From CAYRJD01 sp965212125 (GTDB lineage Bacteria; Actinomycetota; Acidimicrobiia; Acidimicrobiales; Poriferisodalaceae): a DNA stretch of 64,000 bases. The position numbers were made by a program, and so were the translations under genes. The notes beneath the pieces are model-generated. The model did not search any database. It was not told the origin of the DNA and worked only from the letters and a program-made list of their open reading frames with translations. Where the stretch lies: NCBI GenBank assembly GCA_965212125.1, contig OZ243045.1, positions 868,001 through 932,000 on the forward strand, written 5' to 3'. Shown here piece after piece: positions 27,819 through 35,950 of the stretch. Numbering within the stretch: the first letter of the stretch is position 1; every line of letters begins with the position of its first letter.

Positions 27819-27888
27819 GCCTGCTCCTTCAGCGTCTGCTCTTTCGCCACCTGTTCCATCGCTCTGTGCTCTTGCGCTTGTGCAGACT

Positions 27889-28665
27889 TCACCCGCGTGG
27901 GTCGCGGTTGATCACCGGCTCCACGATGGGTATCCATTCAAGCTCGCGCTCTGGCACTGAGTCGTAGCCGCCCACTCGACTTGTTCGCCAGTCGTGGTCG
28001 GCTCCAAGAGTTGCCAAGAACTCGGCGTAGCGCAAGGGAGCAGTGATGGCATCAATCACCGGCACGCCGATCTTTTGCTGCACCTGGCGATAAAAGCCGA
28101 ACTCAATGGTGCAGCCGAGCACGACCGCATCGGCGCGGTCTTCTTTGACTGCCTTTTCGGATTCGGTCAGGATTCGCTGCTGAGTGGTGGCAGGGTCGGC
28201 CTGGAACTCGTCAACGCTCATGTCAAGGACACGAAATGATGCGAGGTGGTCGCCGTAGCCGTGCTTGATGACGTTCTCGTGCATCTCCGGAATCCACTTG
28301 CGGCGCCCGACCAAGATTGAAAACTGCTCGCCGATCGTTGCTGCAATGTGCATGCACGCTTCGGCAGGTGCGGTGATAGCCATCGGTCCGGCCAGCTCAC
28401 GAGCGCCACGCAGGAACGGGTCGTAGAAGCAGCCGATGACTGCGGCGTCGTAGCTCTCAACTTCTGATGCCCAGCGGATTACGCCCATCGTGGGCCCAGC
28501 GACGACTGCTTCCAGGGCGTTCCATTCAAGGTGTTGCGGCCCGATACCTGGCAAAGAGCAGACGTCAACACGCGTTTCAGGTGCGGCTTCTCGGCGAAGC
28601 TCCTCACCGATTGGTTCGTCATAAGAGTCAATGCCGACCGGGTTTATCCAGAGGATTCGGCTCAT
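27889..28665 (-). CDS. Aspartate/glutamate/hydantoin racemase-family protein
   Basis: A 258-residue protein with the two catalytic cysteines of the family: Cys 79 (AVIGCFYDPF) and Cys 185 (VVLGCTIEFG). N-terminal RILWINPVGIDSY is typical of hydantoin racemases. It inverts the chiral carbon of hydantoins or acidic amino acids without a cofactor. The ATG at 28665 follows GGGGTGA; the frame is open 36 codons further but that part has no family match. Confidence 0.85.
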   Translation of the reverse strand: MSRILWINPVGIDSYDEPIGEELRREAAPETRVDVCSLPGIGPQHLEWNALEAVVAGPTMGVIRWASEVESYDAAVIGCFYDPFLRGARELAGPMAITAPAEACMHIAATIGEQFSILVGRRKWIPEMHENVIKHGYGDHLASFRVLDMSVDEFQADPATTQQRILTESEKAVKEDRADAVVLGCTIEFGFYRQVQQKIGVPVIDAITAPLRYAEFLATLGADHDWRTSRVGGYDSVPERELEWIPIVEPVINRDPRG

Positions 28666-28838
28666 TCGGTCACCCCAATTTCCGCAGTTTCTGAGATGCG
28701 CCCGATGTCTGGGCACACAGAAGAATGCGCATAGCAAAGTACGCGGACTAGCGAGCCTAAGCGCTAGGCACATAGCACAGCAAAAGGGCTATCTGTGTGC
28801 CTCTTGCCTACCCTTGCCTTTGCTTATTTTGCGCTCGC

Positions 28839-29789
28839 CTACTCCTGCCCCTGCCAAGCGAGGCGAGCCGCAGCCAGATCCGCTAACGCAAATCCTGCCG
28901 ACTTGAACATGGTGATCTCTTGGTCGTCTGTTCGGCCTGGGTGTTCGTTGGCGACGAGTGCACGTAAGTCGGCTTTGATCTCGGACTCAACGATTACCCC
29001 ATCAGCAAGCGGCTGGGCTAAGTCGCCTGAGCGGGTTGCGCCTGCGAAGGTGTCCACAAAGACGGTCGCTCGTGTGCCAGCTTGATCATCGGATTCGCGC
29101 ATGTCAGAGCGAAAGCTGCCTATCAAATCCAGGTGCGCGCCTGGAGCTAGCCAGTCTCCGAACACAATCGGCGATTGCGCAGAAGTCACGCAAGAGATGA
29201 TGTCTGCCTTTGACACGCTGGTTTCAAGATCGGTGACCGCTTCGGCTTGCAGGCCGTCTGCCGCTAGCTGGCCAGCAACCGCCTTAGCTTTGTCAGGATT
29301 TCGCCCCCAAATAGCGATGCCCTCTAGCGGATGGGCGAGCGGTCGCAGTGCGGCCTGAGCCCGGGCCATGTTCGCTGAAAGCTGGCCCGTACCCACCACC
29401 AGCAATCTTGAAGCATCATCACGTGCGAGATAAGAGGCCGCCAGAGCCGAACAGGCTGCCGTGCGACGCGTGGTAATCGCATCTCCGTCTAGCGCTGCGA
29501 GATGCCTGCCGGTTTGCCCGTCAAACAACAACATGGCTGCGTTGATCGTCGGGGTGTCTGTGCCTGCGTTGTTCGGAAAGAATGTGGAAGCCTTGAGGGC
29601 GACTAGCCCGCCCTTGCTCCAACTCGGCATGACCAGCAGAGAGCCGGTTGAACCATCGGGGAGATCAAAATTATGCACCTGCCGCTCTGGCGCGACGGAT
29701 GTGTCCGACAGCAGCTCATCGCTAACGGCGGCGACTAGCTCACGCCAAGGCGTGCAGCGCTGGATTTCAGCGGCGTCAAGTGTCTTCAC
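28839..29789 (-). CDS. Ornithine cyclodeaminase/mu-crystallin family protein
   Basis: A 316-residue protein with the family's substrate Lys 66 (GLVALKAST), DGDAITTRRTAACSALAA and the nucleotide-binding loop VVGTGQLS (131-138). Members deaminate ornithine to proline, reduce cyclic imines or oxidise amino acids with NAD(P). It heads the leftward series, so it may process a cyclic amino acid. The start is GTG at 29789, close behind GAGGGG. Confidence 0.85.
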   Translation of the reverse strand: MKTLDAAEIQRCTPWRELVAAVSDELLSDTSVAPERQVHNFDLPDGSTGSLLVMPSWSKGGLVALKASTFFPNNAGTDTPTINAAMLLFDGQTGRHLAALDGDAITTRRTAACSALAASYLARDDASRLLVVGTGQLSANMARAQAALRPLAHPLEGIAIWGRNPDKAKAVAGQLAADGLQAEAVTDLETSVSKADIISCVTSAQSPIVFGDWLAPGAHLDLIGSFRSDMRESDDQAGTRATVFVDTFAGATRSGDLAQPLADGVIVESEIKADLRALVANEHPGRTDDQEITMFKSAGFALADLAAARLAWQGQE

Positions 29790-29794
29790 TAGCC

Positions 29795-29814
29795 CCTCAG
29801 TTAATCGGCTGAGG
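29795..29814. promoter_or_regulatory. Inverted repeat in the divergent spacer
   Basis: CCTCAG and CTGAGG are separated by 8 bases, just upstream of the leftward gene at 28839 and overlapping its ribosome-binding region. It lies in the control region shared with the rightward PhyH gene. Could be an operator; no T-run, so not a terminator. Confidence 0.3.
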
Positions 29815-29922
29815 CGGCCAAGCGGTTGAGGCTTGATGTAAATCTCTCACCGCGTAGCCGCCCAGGCAAGCGCACGGTCTGACAAACATATAGTTGCGTT
29901 CTCATCGCATAAAGTCGCGCCT

Positions 29923-30813
29923 GTGAAGTTGTTACGAACGCTTGATGTCGCACGGTTCGTGTCCGATGGCTACCTCCGCCTGGGTGCCATCGTCCCACCC
30001 GATATCAATGCCGCAGCCCTCAAGCAGATCAAACAACTAGCCGACAAGGATGACCCGTCAATCACCAGCCCCGAAAGCGGCACTCCGTTCAAAGAGACAT
30101 TTACCGACGGCGGCGGCATCAGGCAGATGCTTGAGGTTCCCGAGGTGGCAGGCGCAATCCAGTCGCTCGTGGGAAGCGATTCTGTATTTGATCACCTCGC
30201 CGTGCATCACAATCCGGCCGGAAGCAAGAGATGGCAGCATCTGCACGCCGACACGGTCATCGATTCAGGCGACCCCACGTTTGACATCCAGGTTCTCTAC
30301 ATCCCGCACGATGTCGCCCCTGACACCGGCGGAACTCGGTTCGTGCCTGGCACGCACATACGCAGAGTCCACGAGACCAGCGTGGCTCGCTATCAGCACA
30401 TTGCTGGTGAGCAGTGCTTCACGGGCGAAGCCGGAACCGTCATGATCTGGCACCACGGCATATGGCATGCCGGCCAAACCAACCCCTCCGGCACGGATAG
30501 GTGGATGTTCAAAATCCGGCTCAACCCGACCCAGCCGCAGGTCCGGCTGTGGGACGACAGCGATTACGACGAGGTCACCCCGCCGTCGACCGACCACATC
30601 TTCGCCACCACGGCCGAGGGTTCAAACGTCTCAGCCGAGTTGCGGCGCCGGCTGCCTTGGTCGTTCGGTGGTGATCATCTGCTTGACCTCATGGAAAAGG
30701 TTCGGCTGTGGCGATACCTCAGCGGCGACTCACGCTTTGACATCGACTGGTACCACACCCGGATAGAGAACCGGGCGGAACTGCTGAGAGAACTTGAAGA
30801 GCAAGCCAGCTGA
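29923..30813 (+). CDS. Phytanoyl-CoA dioxygenase (PhyH) family protein
   Basis: A 296-residue Fe(II)/2-oxoglutarate oxygenase with the facial triad His 108-x-Asp 110 (QHLHAD) and His 182 (IWHAGQTNPSG), plus Arg 193 likely holding 2-oxoglutarate. Family members hydroxylate diverse small molecules. It starts with GTG at 29923, divergent from the amino-acid-related gene series, and overlaps the next small gene. Substrate unknown. Confidence 0.85.
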   Translation: MKLLRTLDVARFVSDGYLRLGAIVPPDINAAALKQIKQLADKDDPSITSPESGTPFKETFTDGGGIRQMLEVPEVAGAIQSLVGSDSVFDHLAVHHNPAGSKRWQHLHADTVIDSGDPTFDIQVLYIPHDVAPDTGGTRFVPGTHIRRVHETSVARYQHIAGEQCFTGEAGTVMIWHHGIWHAGQTNPSGTDRWMFKIRLNPTQPQVRLWDDSDYDEVTPPSTDHIFATTAEGSNVSAELRRRLPWSFGGDHLLDLMEKVRLWRYLSGDSRFDIDWYHTRIENRAELLRELEEQAS

Positions 30814-31111
30814 CGTGGCCAAGCTTCAGCAGGTACTTCAGCTTTATTTGGAGAACTCGGCGCTTGACTCACGGTCGGTCGCTTGGGCGTTCCACGACCC
30901 CACCGACGGTGCGGGTCCGGGCGTACCCGACTTAGACCCTTCGGGGCCGCGCTCGCACGTTCCCTACAAGACTGGCTTGGACGCACTGCGTGATGGTTGG
31001 CACTTGCTTCAGATGACTCAGCTGATCCCACGTGCCGAGGGCACTGAGCACTCGGCATCGTTCTTGTCGTACGAGTTCGTATTTGAGCGAGTTGTGGACA
31101 CGGCGGCCTAG
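30794..31111 (+). CDS. Small protein of unknown function
   Basis: A 105-residue soluble protein with no motif I recognise. Aromatic and hydrophobic residues are regularly placed (LQLYLENSALD; DALRDGWHLLQMTQLI; SYEFVFERV), consistent with a compact folded domain. A TTG start at 30794 overlaps the PhyH gene by 20 bases; a GTG at 30815, directly after the PhyH stop, is an equally good start giving 98 residues. Coupled to PhyH. Confidence 0.65.
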   Translation: MKSKPADVAKLQQVLQLYLENSALDSRSVAWAFHDPTDGAGPGVPDLDPSGPRSHVPYKTGLDALRDGWHLLQMTQLIPRAEGTEHSASFLSYEFVFERVVDTAA

Positions 31112-31155
31112 ATAGGGCAGGCGCAGCAGACCCTTGGCTAGCTGGCCCGAGCAAA

Positions 31156-31242
31156 TGGTGTCGGAGGGGGGACTTGAACCCCCACACCCTTTCGGGCACT
31201 AGGTCCTTAACCTAGCGCGTCTGCCAATTCCGCCACTCCGAC
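31156..31242 (-). tRNA. tRNA-Leu, anticodon AAG
   Basis: Read leftward, the 87-base sequence has acceptor arms GTCGGAG/CTCCGAC, discriminator A, an encoded CCA, a long variable arm and T-arm GGGGGTTCAAGTCCCCC. The anticodon stem CTAGG/CCTAG closes the loop TTAAGGA, so the anticodon (31206-31208) is AAG, reading CUU. It follows secG in the same direction. Confidence 0.93.
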
Positions 31243-31316
31243 GTGGTGATTGATTATGCCCTGAACGCAGGCGAGCTTGGCTGGAGGCGTAGTGCCCACC
31301 AGCATGTGGCCGCTGG

Positions 31317-31547
31317 TTATGCCAGCAGCAGACCCAGGATGACTGTCGTGAATCCGAATGTCACCGCCACGGCCGAGGTGATGCGGCTGAGGTTCGCCTC
31401 CGCCACGGTGGAGCCAGCCGCCGTTGAGCCGACGCTGCCGCCGAACATGTCCGAGACACCACCGCCCTTGCCGCTGTGCAGCAGCACCAGGCCAATCATC
31501 GCAAACGCAGCAACGAGGTGGAAGAACCCAATAATCAGAGTCAGCAT
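31317..31547 (-). CDS. secG: SecG, protein-export translocase subunit
   Basis: A 76-residue membrane protein with two hydrophobic helices (about 2-22 and 52-75) joined by a Gly-rich loop GKGGGVSDMFGGS, the SecG signature. It assists SecYE in protein export. In actinobacteria secG normally follows tpiA directly; here three extra genes lie between (31568-33815). tRNA-Leu follows. Confidence 0.93.
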   Translation of the reverse strand: MLTLIIGFFHLVAAFAMIGLVLLHSGKGGGVSDMFGGSVGSTAAGSTVAEANLSRITSAVAVTFGFTTVILGLLLA

Positions 31548-31567
31548 TGGCGACAGCTTACTGCCCG

Positions 31568-32467
31568 CTACGGCTTATCACGTTGCTCGGTGAGCGCGTA
31601 AATTTCGTAGCAGCACAGGGCAACCACAAAAGCTGTGCGCCTGACTTCGTCTCTGGTGGGTTCTGGCTCTCCCAGATGCCGCTCATCAAGCAGATGGAGC
31701 AATCTGTTACTTGAAAGAAGCGCTGCCGCAGTTAGCGATGCAATCAGTTTGTCTTGACGCGGCGGAATCACCATCTGGGTCTGTTTGGCAAACCATGCCT
31801 CTAAATAGGCCACCACTTCTTCAGGGCTCTTTTCAACGCCAGGCAGATCCGAAACGAGTTCCCCGAGTGCACCACGGAGCTCAGTCCCTATTCGCTTAAT
31901 CACCACGCCATCAAGCTCTTCATCCCAAATGAGATCAAATGCTGCGCTTAGATGTTTTTCAGCTAAAGGATGATTTTCTGCAAATCGCTCAGGGTGATCA
32001 ACAATCCTCCTGACTGCATGCTCAACCTGCGATATCGCCTCAGGATTTGATTGTCTAACTCTCCATTCGTAAAAGCGCACCGCTATCCCTGGAATCCGGA
32101 TGCGGCATCGCGTTTCGCTCACTGGAGTGCCCTTAAATAGCCCTTCGGTGATCAAATCGTCTAAGTCGTTGCCATTAAATTTTTTGACCTCTACCTGCTC
32201 TGCCCCGACATCGCCCACCCAAATTAGTAATTGCCGCACTCCTCCAAAAGTCTCAGAACGGATCCAATTGAATTCAGATGCCGATCCCGATGGCCTCGCT
32301 CTATGGATCTCAACGAGCTGATTAAAAAGCACTTTTGCTGACTCTTCAAGCGCGGCCTCAATATGGATAAACGGCTTTCCGTTCAGAGTTAACTCATCAG
32401 TGATCTCTTTAGGCACATCTGAACTTTGCTCCATCAGCCTGAAGGTACCTGATCGGTTCAGGAGCAC
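31568..32467 (-). CDS. Protein of unknown function
   Basis: A 299-residue soluble protein that I do not recognise. The N-terminal half is mixed alpha/beta (KPFIHIEAALEESAKVLFNQLVEI; VRQLLIWVGDVGAEQVEVKKF). The C-terminal half is helical with EEVVAYLEAWFAKQ and a final hydrophobic helix TAFVVALCCYEIYAL. A GTG at 32467 with AAGGAA upstream is used here; ATG at 32434 is an alternative. Base composition is richer in A/T than its neighbours, suggesting it was inserted into the tpiA-secG cluster. Confidence 0.65.
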   Translation of the reverse strand: MLLNRSGTFRLMEQSSDVPKEITDELTLNGKPFIHIEAALEESAKVLFNQLVEIHRARPSGSASEFNWIRSETFGGVRQLLIWVGDVGAEQVEVKKFNGNDLDDLITEGLFKGTPVSETRCRIRIPGIAVRFYEWRVRQSNPEAISQVEHAVRRIVDHPERFAENHPLAEKHLSAAFDLIWDEELDGVVIKRIGTELRGALGELVSDLPGVEKSPEEVVAYLEAWFAKQTQMVIPPRQDKLIASLTAAALLSSNRLLHLLDERHLGEPEPTRDEVRRTAFVVALCCYEIYALTEQRDKP

Positions 32468-32514
32468 CGGTTATCGTTCCTTGAGATTTGCTGAATTTCT
32501 TTTGGAAGCCCTGG

Positions 32515-33342
32515 CTACCACGTTGGTCGGGTCAGCACTCCCCCGTCAACGACTAGGTCAACGCCCGTAATCCAGCGAGCCAGATCCGAGCACAAGAACA
32601 CGCAAGCGTCGCCGACGTCGGCTGGCGTGCCAAGCCTCCCTAAAGGTGCCGCCGACTTCCACCGCTCCACGCCTCCGGGCCATTGCTCTTCTATGCCGGG
32701 TCGGCTGATCAGGCCAGGTGAGATGCTGTTGACGCGAATGTTGTCGGCTCCGTAGCTGAGGGCAGCGGCCTTGGCGTGCATTACCAGGCCGGCCTTTGCG
32801 GTGGCGTAGTGGCCGTGCTCCGTGGTTGGGTGCGATGCTTCAATTGATGCCACGTGCACGATGGCGCCACCTGCGGTGTTAGTGCCGCTGTTGTCGTTGG
32901 AGTCGGCGGTTCTGTTGTTGCGCATGGCGGCTGCAGTTGCCTGGGTTAGACGGTGCGCTGCAGTCAGGTTGGTGTCAATCATCTCTTGCCATTGCGTGTC
33001 GGTGATCTCGGCAAACGGCACGGTCGGCTGAATGCCTGCGTTGTTCACCAGCACATCAACTCGCCCATGCGCGAGCATCACCCGGTCCACTAGTTGGGTA
33101 GCTGCGTTTGGATCGGCCAGGTCGGCCGTGATGTTGGTTAGGCGTGGCTGCTCTGCGACAGACCCTGTACGACTGTGCGCTACGACGGTTGCGCCTGCCA
33201 TCAAGAAGCGCTCGGCAATGCCCGCGCCGATATTGCCGCTGGCACCGGTGACTAGGGCGACTCGCCCGGTCATGTCCAGCAGTTCGGCGGGAGTTGCTGG
33301 CGAGACTGCGGAGTCTGGTTGTGCGTCGGGATCGTTCATCAC
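32515..33342 (-). CDS. Short-chain dehydrogenase/reductase
   Basis: A 275-residue SDR with TGASGNIG cofactor loop after a 25-residue N-terminal extension, NNAG and catalytic YATAK. A short Asn/Thr/Ser-rich insert (NNRTADSNDNSGTNT) sits before the strand that carries the catalytic Ser (IVHVASIE). C-terminus VDGGVLTRPTW. The stop-start overlap of 4 bases with the preceding DUF985 gene couples them. Substrate unknown. Confidence 0.85.
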   Translation of the reverse strand: MMNDPDAQPDSAVSPATPAELLDMTGRVALVTGASGNIGAGIAERFLMAGATVVAHSRTGSVAEQPRLTNITADLADPNAATQLVDRVMLAHGRVDVLVNNAGIQPTVPFAEITDTQWQEMIDTNLTAAHRLTQATAAAMRNNRTADSNDNSGTNTAGGAIVHVASIEASHPTTEHGHYATAKAGLVMHAKAAALSYGADNIRVNSISPGLISRPGIEEQWPGGVERWKSAAPLGRLGTPADVGDACVFLCSDLARWITGVDLVVDGGVLTRPTW

Positions 33343-33815
33343 TGTGCCTGCTCGCCCGCCGTGCGGTAACTGAAATGCGTGGCGATCATCTGTGCGGCTG
33401 CGGGATATTGCTCTGCCAACTCGCTGACATCTCCAAGCTCAAACCCATTCTCATCAAACGGCGGCGCCATGGTCGTGCCCAGCAAAGACCACTCCCCTGT
33501 TGTCGCAGCCGCCATCCAAGTGCCCGCTGGCACTGGTACAAGCGGGCGCTGACCTGCAGCAATATCGGTGCCTAGCACTGGCTGCTCAACCGATCCGTCT
33601 TGGCAGAGCAGCAACATTTGCACGGCAGCACCGCTGTAGTGGTGCCAGAGTTCGGTGTCGTTAAGTCGGTGCATTGCTGAAAAATCGCCAGGTCGCAGCA
33701 AGAAATAGATCGCGCTTGAGTGGTCATCGCGCCATGACTGCGTCCACAGGCCACCCTCGCTGGGGAGGGGTTGCAGGTCTAGCTGCGCAATGATGTCGTC
33801 GGACGGGCTGGGCAT
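33339..33815 (-). CDS. DUF985 (cupin_5) family protein
   Basis: A 158-residue cupin-fold protein: SEGGLWTQSWR, YFLLRPGDFSAMHRL, ELWHHYSGAAVQMLLL and VPAGTWMAA are the usual DUF985 blocks. Function of the family is unknown; a sugar or metabolite binding pocket is likely. ATG at 33815 gives a 19-base gap to tpiA; the frame extends to 33911 but would overlap the tpiA coding end. Confidence 0.8.
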   Translation of the reverse strand: MPSPSDDIIAQLDLQPLPSEGGLWTQSWRDDHSSAIYFLLRPGDFSAMHRLNDTELWHHYSGAAVQMLLLCQDGSVEQPVLGTDIAAGQRPLVPVPAGTWMAAATTGEWSLLGTTMAPPFDENGFELGDVSELAEQYPAAAQMIATHFSYRTAGEQAQ

Positions 33816-33834
33816 TGCTAGCGCTAGACGGCAA

Positions 33835-34638
33835 CTAGACCGCGGCAGCCTGGACGATCCGTGCGAACTGCTGCGCGTCAAGCGAAGCGCCACCCACCAA
33901 GGCTCCGTCAATGTCGGGCTGGCTCAGCAGCGACTCGGCGTTTTCGGCCTTGACGGAACCGCCATACAAAACACGCACCTGCCCCGCAGCCTTGGGTTTC
34001 ACCTGCTCGACCACCTCACGCACGAAGGCACACATCTCTTGCGCGTCTTCGGGCGACGCAGTGGCACCGGTGCCAATCGCCCAGACCGGCTCATAGGCGA
34101 CCACCAGATTTGCGAACCTGTCAAGCCCAATCCGTGTGACTGCCGCCAGGCTCCCCCGCAGTTGTGCCGCCACGACTTCCTGCGCAGCGCCAGCTTCCCG
34201 CTCGGCCAGCATCTCACCCACACACACGATCGGCAGCATCTCCGCATCCATCACCGCAGCGGCTTTGGCGGCGACCTCCTCATCAACCTCGCCGGCAGTT
34301 CGCCGCTCGCTGTGCCCGACTATCACGTACTCCACGTCAAGCCGGGCAAGCATCGCCGCCGACACCTCGCCGGTGTGCGCGCCCTGCTTTTCGGCGTGAC
34401 AGTCTTGCGCCCCAAGTTTGAACTCAAGGCGGTCAGCATCAATGACCGTTTGAATGGAGCGCAAGGCCGTAAACGGCGGATGAACCGCAACCTGAGTGGC
34501 GGCGTAATCGTGCCCGGCCAACTCGTAGCTCAGTTTTTGGACTAGCTGAATCGCCTCCAGGTGATTCAGATGCATCTTCCAGTTGCCAGCGACTATCGGC
34601 CGGCGTGGCGTGTTGGTCGGCTGGGCTGGGTCGGTCAT
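33835..34638 (-). CDS. tpiA: Triose-phosphate isomerase
   Basis: A 267-residue TIM barrel with active-site Lys 21 (GNWKMH), His 109 (VGHSERR) and Glu 183 (AYEPVWAIGTG), and phosphate loop YGGSVKAEN. It interconverts dihydroxyacetone phosphate and glyceraldehyde 3-phosphate in glycolysis. Third gene of gap-pgk-tpiA, all leftward with short gaps. An N-terminal extension of about 12 residues (TDPAQPTNTPRR) is longer than usual. Confidence 0.97.
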   Translation of the reverse strand: MTDPAQPTNTPRRPIVAGNWKMHLNHLEAIQLVQKLSYELAGHDYAATQVAVHPPFTALRSIQTVIDADRLEFKLGAQDCHAEKQGAHTGEVSAAMLARLDVEYVIVGHSERRTAGEVDEEVAAKAAAVMDAEMLPIVCVGEMLAEREAGAAQEVVAAQLRGSLAAVTRIGLDRFANLVVAYEPVWAIGTGATASPEDAQEMCAFVREVVEQVKPKAAGQVRVLYGGSVKAENAESLLSQPDIDGALVGGASLDAQQFARIVQAAAV

Positions 34639-34660
34639 CTGGTTCAGTATCGCTAGATCG

Positions 34661-35950
34661 CTAGCGCTTGTAGCGTTTGGCGGCTTCCCGCAGTGCGGCT
34701 AGCCCTGGCAGGTCGGCGTGTTCTAAGAGTTCTAGTCCCGCTCCGCCGCCGGTGCTGACGTGATCCATGTCTTGCGCCAGCCCGAACTCCGCCACCGCCG
34801 CGGCGCTGTCGCCGCCGCCGACCACACCGAAGCAGCGGGAATCGGCGATGGACTGCGCTACGGATCGTGTTCCGGCGGCAAAGCGTGGGTCTTCGAACAA
34901 GCCCATCGGGCCGTTCCAGAAAACCGTGCCGGCTTCGGCGATGACGTCGCCGTACTCCGCCGCAGTGCCGGGGCCGATGTCTAGCCCGCGGTCGCCTTCG
35001 TCCAACCTGGTGCCGACGTTTTGGACTTGGCCGGCCGCGGTGAGGACTACGTAGTCGCTGGGCAGGCGGATCGTCGCGGCACCGCCTGACTCGTCGCTGG
35101 TAAGTCCGTCGCTAGCAAGCAGCGCCTGGCAGTTGGCGACCTGGTCGGGTTCCCACAAGGAATCGCCAATCGGCAACCCCTGCGCCGCCATGAAGGTGAA
35201 GCTCATTGCGCCCCCCACCAACACCTCATCGGCTTTGCGGCACAGCGCATCCACCACGCCTAGCTTGTCGCTGATCTTCGCACCGCCGAGCAGCACCACG
35301 AAAGGTCGGCGTGGCTTGCGCAGCAGCTTGGAGAAAACCTGCGTCTCCTTCGCTAGTAGTCGCCCGGCGGCTGAGGGCAGGAGTTTCGGCGGACCGACTA
35401 TTGAAGCGTGAGCGCGGTGGCACGCTCCGAATGCTTCGTTGACGTATCCGTCAAAGGCAGTTGGAGCGCCTGCGGTGGTGGGAGTGCTTGTGGTGGTAGG
35501 GGTGCCTGCGGATGGCAACTCGCCGCTCACCAGGGCTTCCGCAAAGGTTGGATCGTTGGCCTCTTCGCCTGGAAAGAAGCGCAGGTTTTCGAGCAGGTCA
35601 ACGCCTGGTACTACTTGGCTCAGTCGCTCACGTATCGGGTTCATCTGCCAGCGTGAATTAGGTTCGCCTTTGGGTCGCCCGAGGTGAGAGCATGCGGTCA
35701 CGTTGGCGCCGCGCTCAGTTAGCCAGTTCAGCGTTTCTGCGGCCGCTGTTATGCGGAGGTCGTCGGCAATCACGGCAGCGGAGCTGGCGGGACTGGCCGC
35801 GGCGGAACTGGATGTGCCAGCGGAGCCAGTGCCAGCGCCGTCTTGCGGCTCACGCAGAGGCACGTTGAAATCGCAACGCACCAGGATTTTCTTGTTTGCT
35901 AGCCCGCCGAGTATCTGCTCCAGATCCTCCAGGCTGGGCAAATCATCCAC
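34661..35950 (-). CDS. pgk: Phosphoglycerate kinase
   Basis: A 429-residue enzyme transferring phosphate from 1,3-bisphosphoglycerate to ADP. Motifs: LVRCDFNVPL near the start, CSHLGRPKG, GGAKISDKLG, NGPMGLFE and GGGDSAAAVAEFG. Two low-complexity inserts are visible: a Gly/Ser/Ala stretch (DNA 35771-35851) after the first strand, and a Pro/Thr stretch (35456-35521). The GTG at 35950 overlaps the gap stop by 8 bases; a TTG at 35974 is the alternative start. Confidence 0.95.
   Translation of the reverse strand: MDDLPSLEDLEQILGGLANKKILVRCDFNVPLREPQDGAGTGSAGTSSSAAASPASSAAVIADDLRITAAAETLNWLTERGANVTACSHLGRPKGEPNSRWQMNPIRERLSQVVPGVDLLENLRFFPGEEANDPTFAEALVSGELPSAGTPTTTSTPTTAGAPTAFDGYVNEAFGACHRAHASIVGPPKLLPSAAGRLLAKETQVFSKLLRKPRRPFVVLLGGAKISDKLGVVDALCRKADEVLVGGAMSFTFMAAQGLPIGDSLWEPDQVANCQALLASDGLTSDESGGAATIRLPSDYVVLTAAGQVQNVGTRLDEGDRGLDIGPGTAAEYGDVIAEAGTVFWNGPMGLFEDPRFAAGTRSVAQSIADSRCFGVVGGGDSAAAVAEFGLAQDMDHVSTGGGAGLELLEHADLPGLAALREAAKRYKR

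Noticed and set aside
28666..28838. Hairpin-like sequences in the spacer between the cyclodeaminase-like and racemase genes
   Set aside because: Stems are short or bulged and no T-run follows on the minus strand, so a terminator is not supported.
33790..34545. Rightward open frame of 251 codons over tpiA
   Set aside because: Antisense to a complete tpiA; composition is a by-product of the codon pattern.
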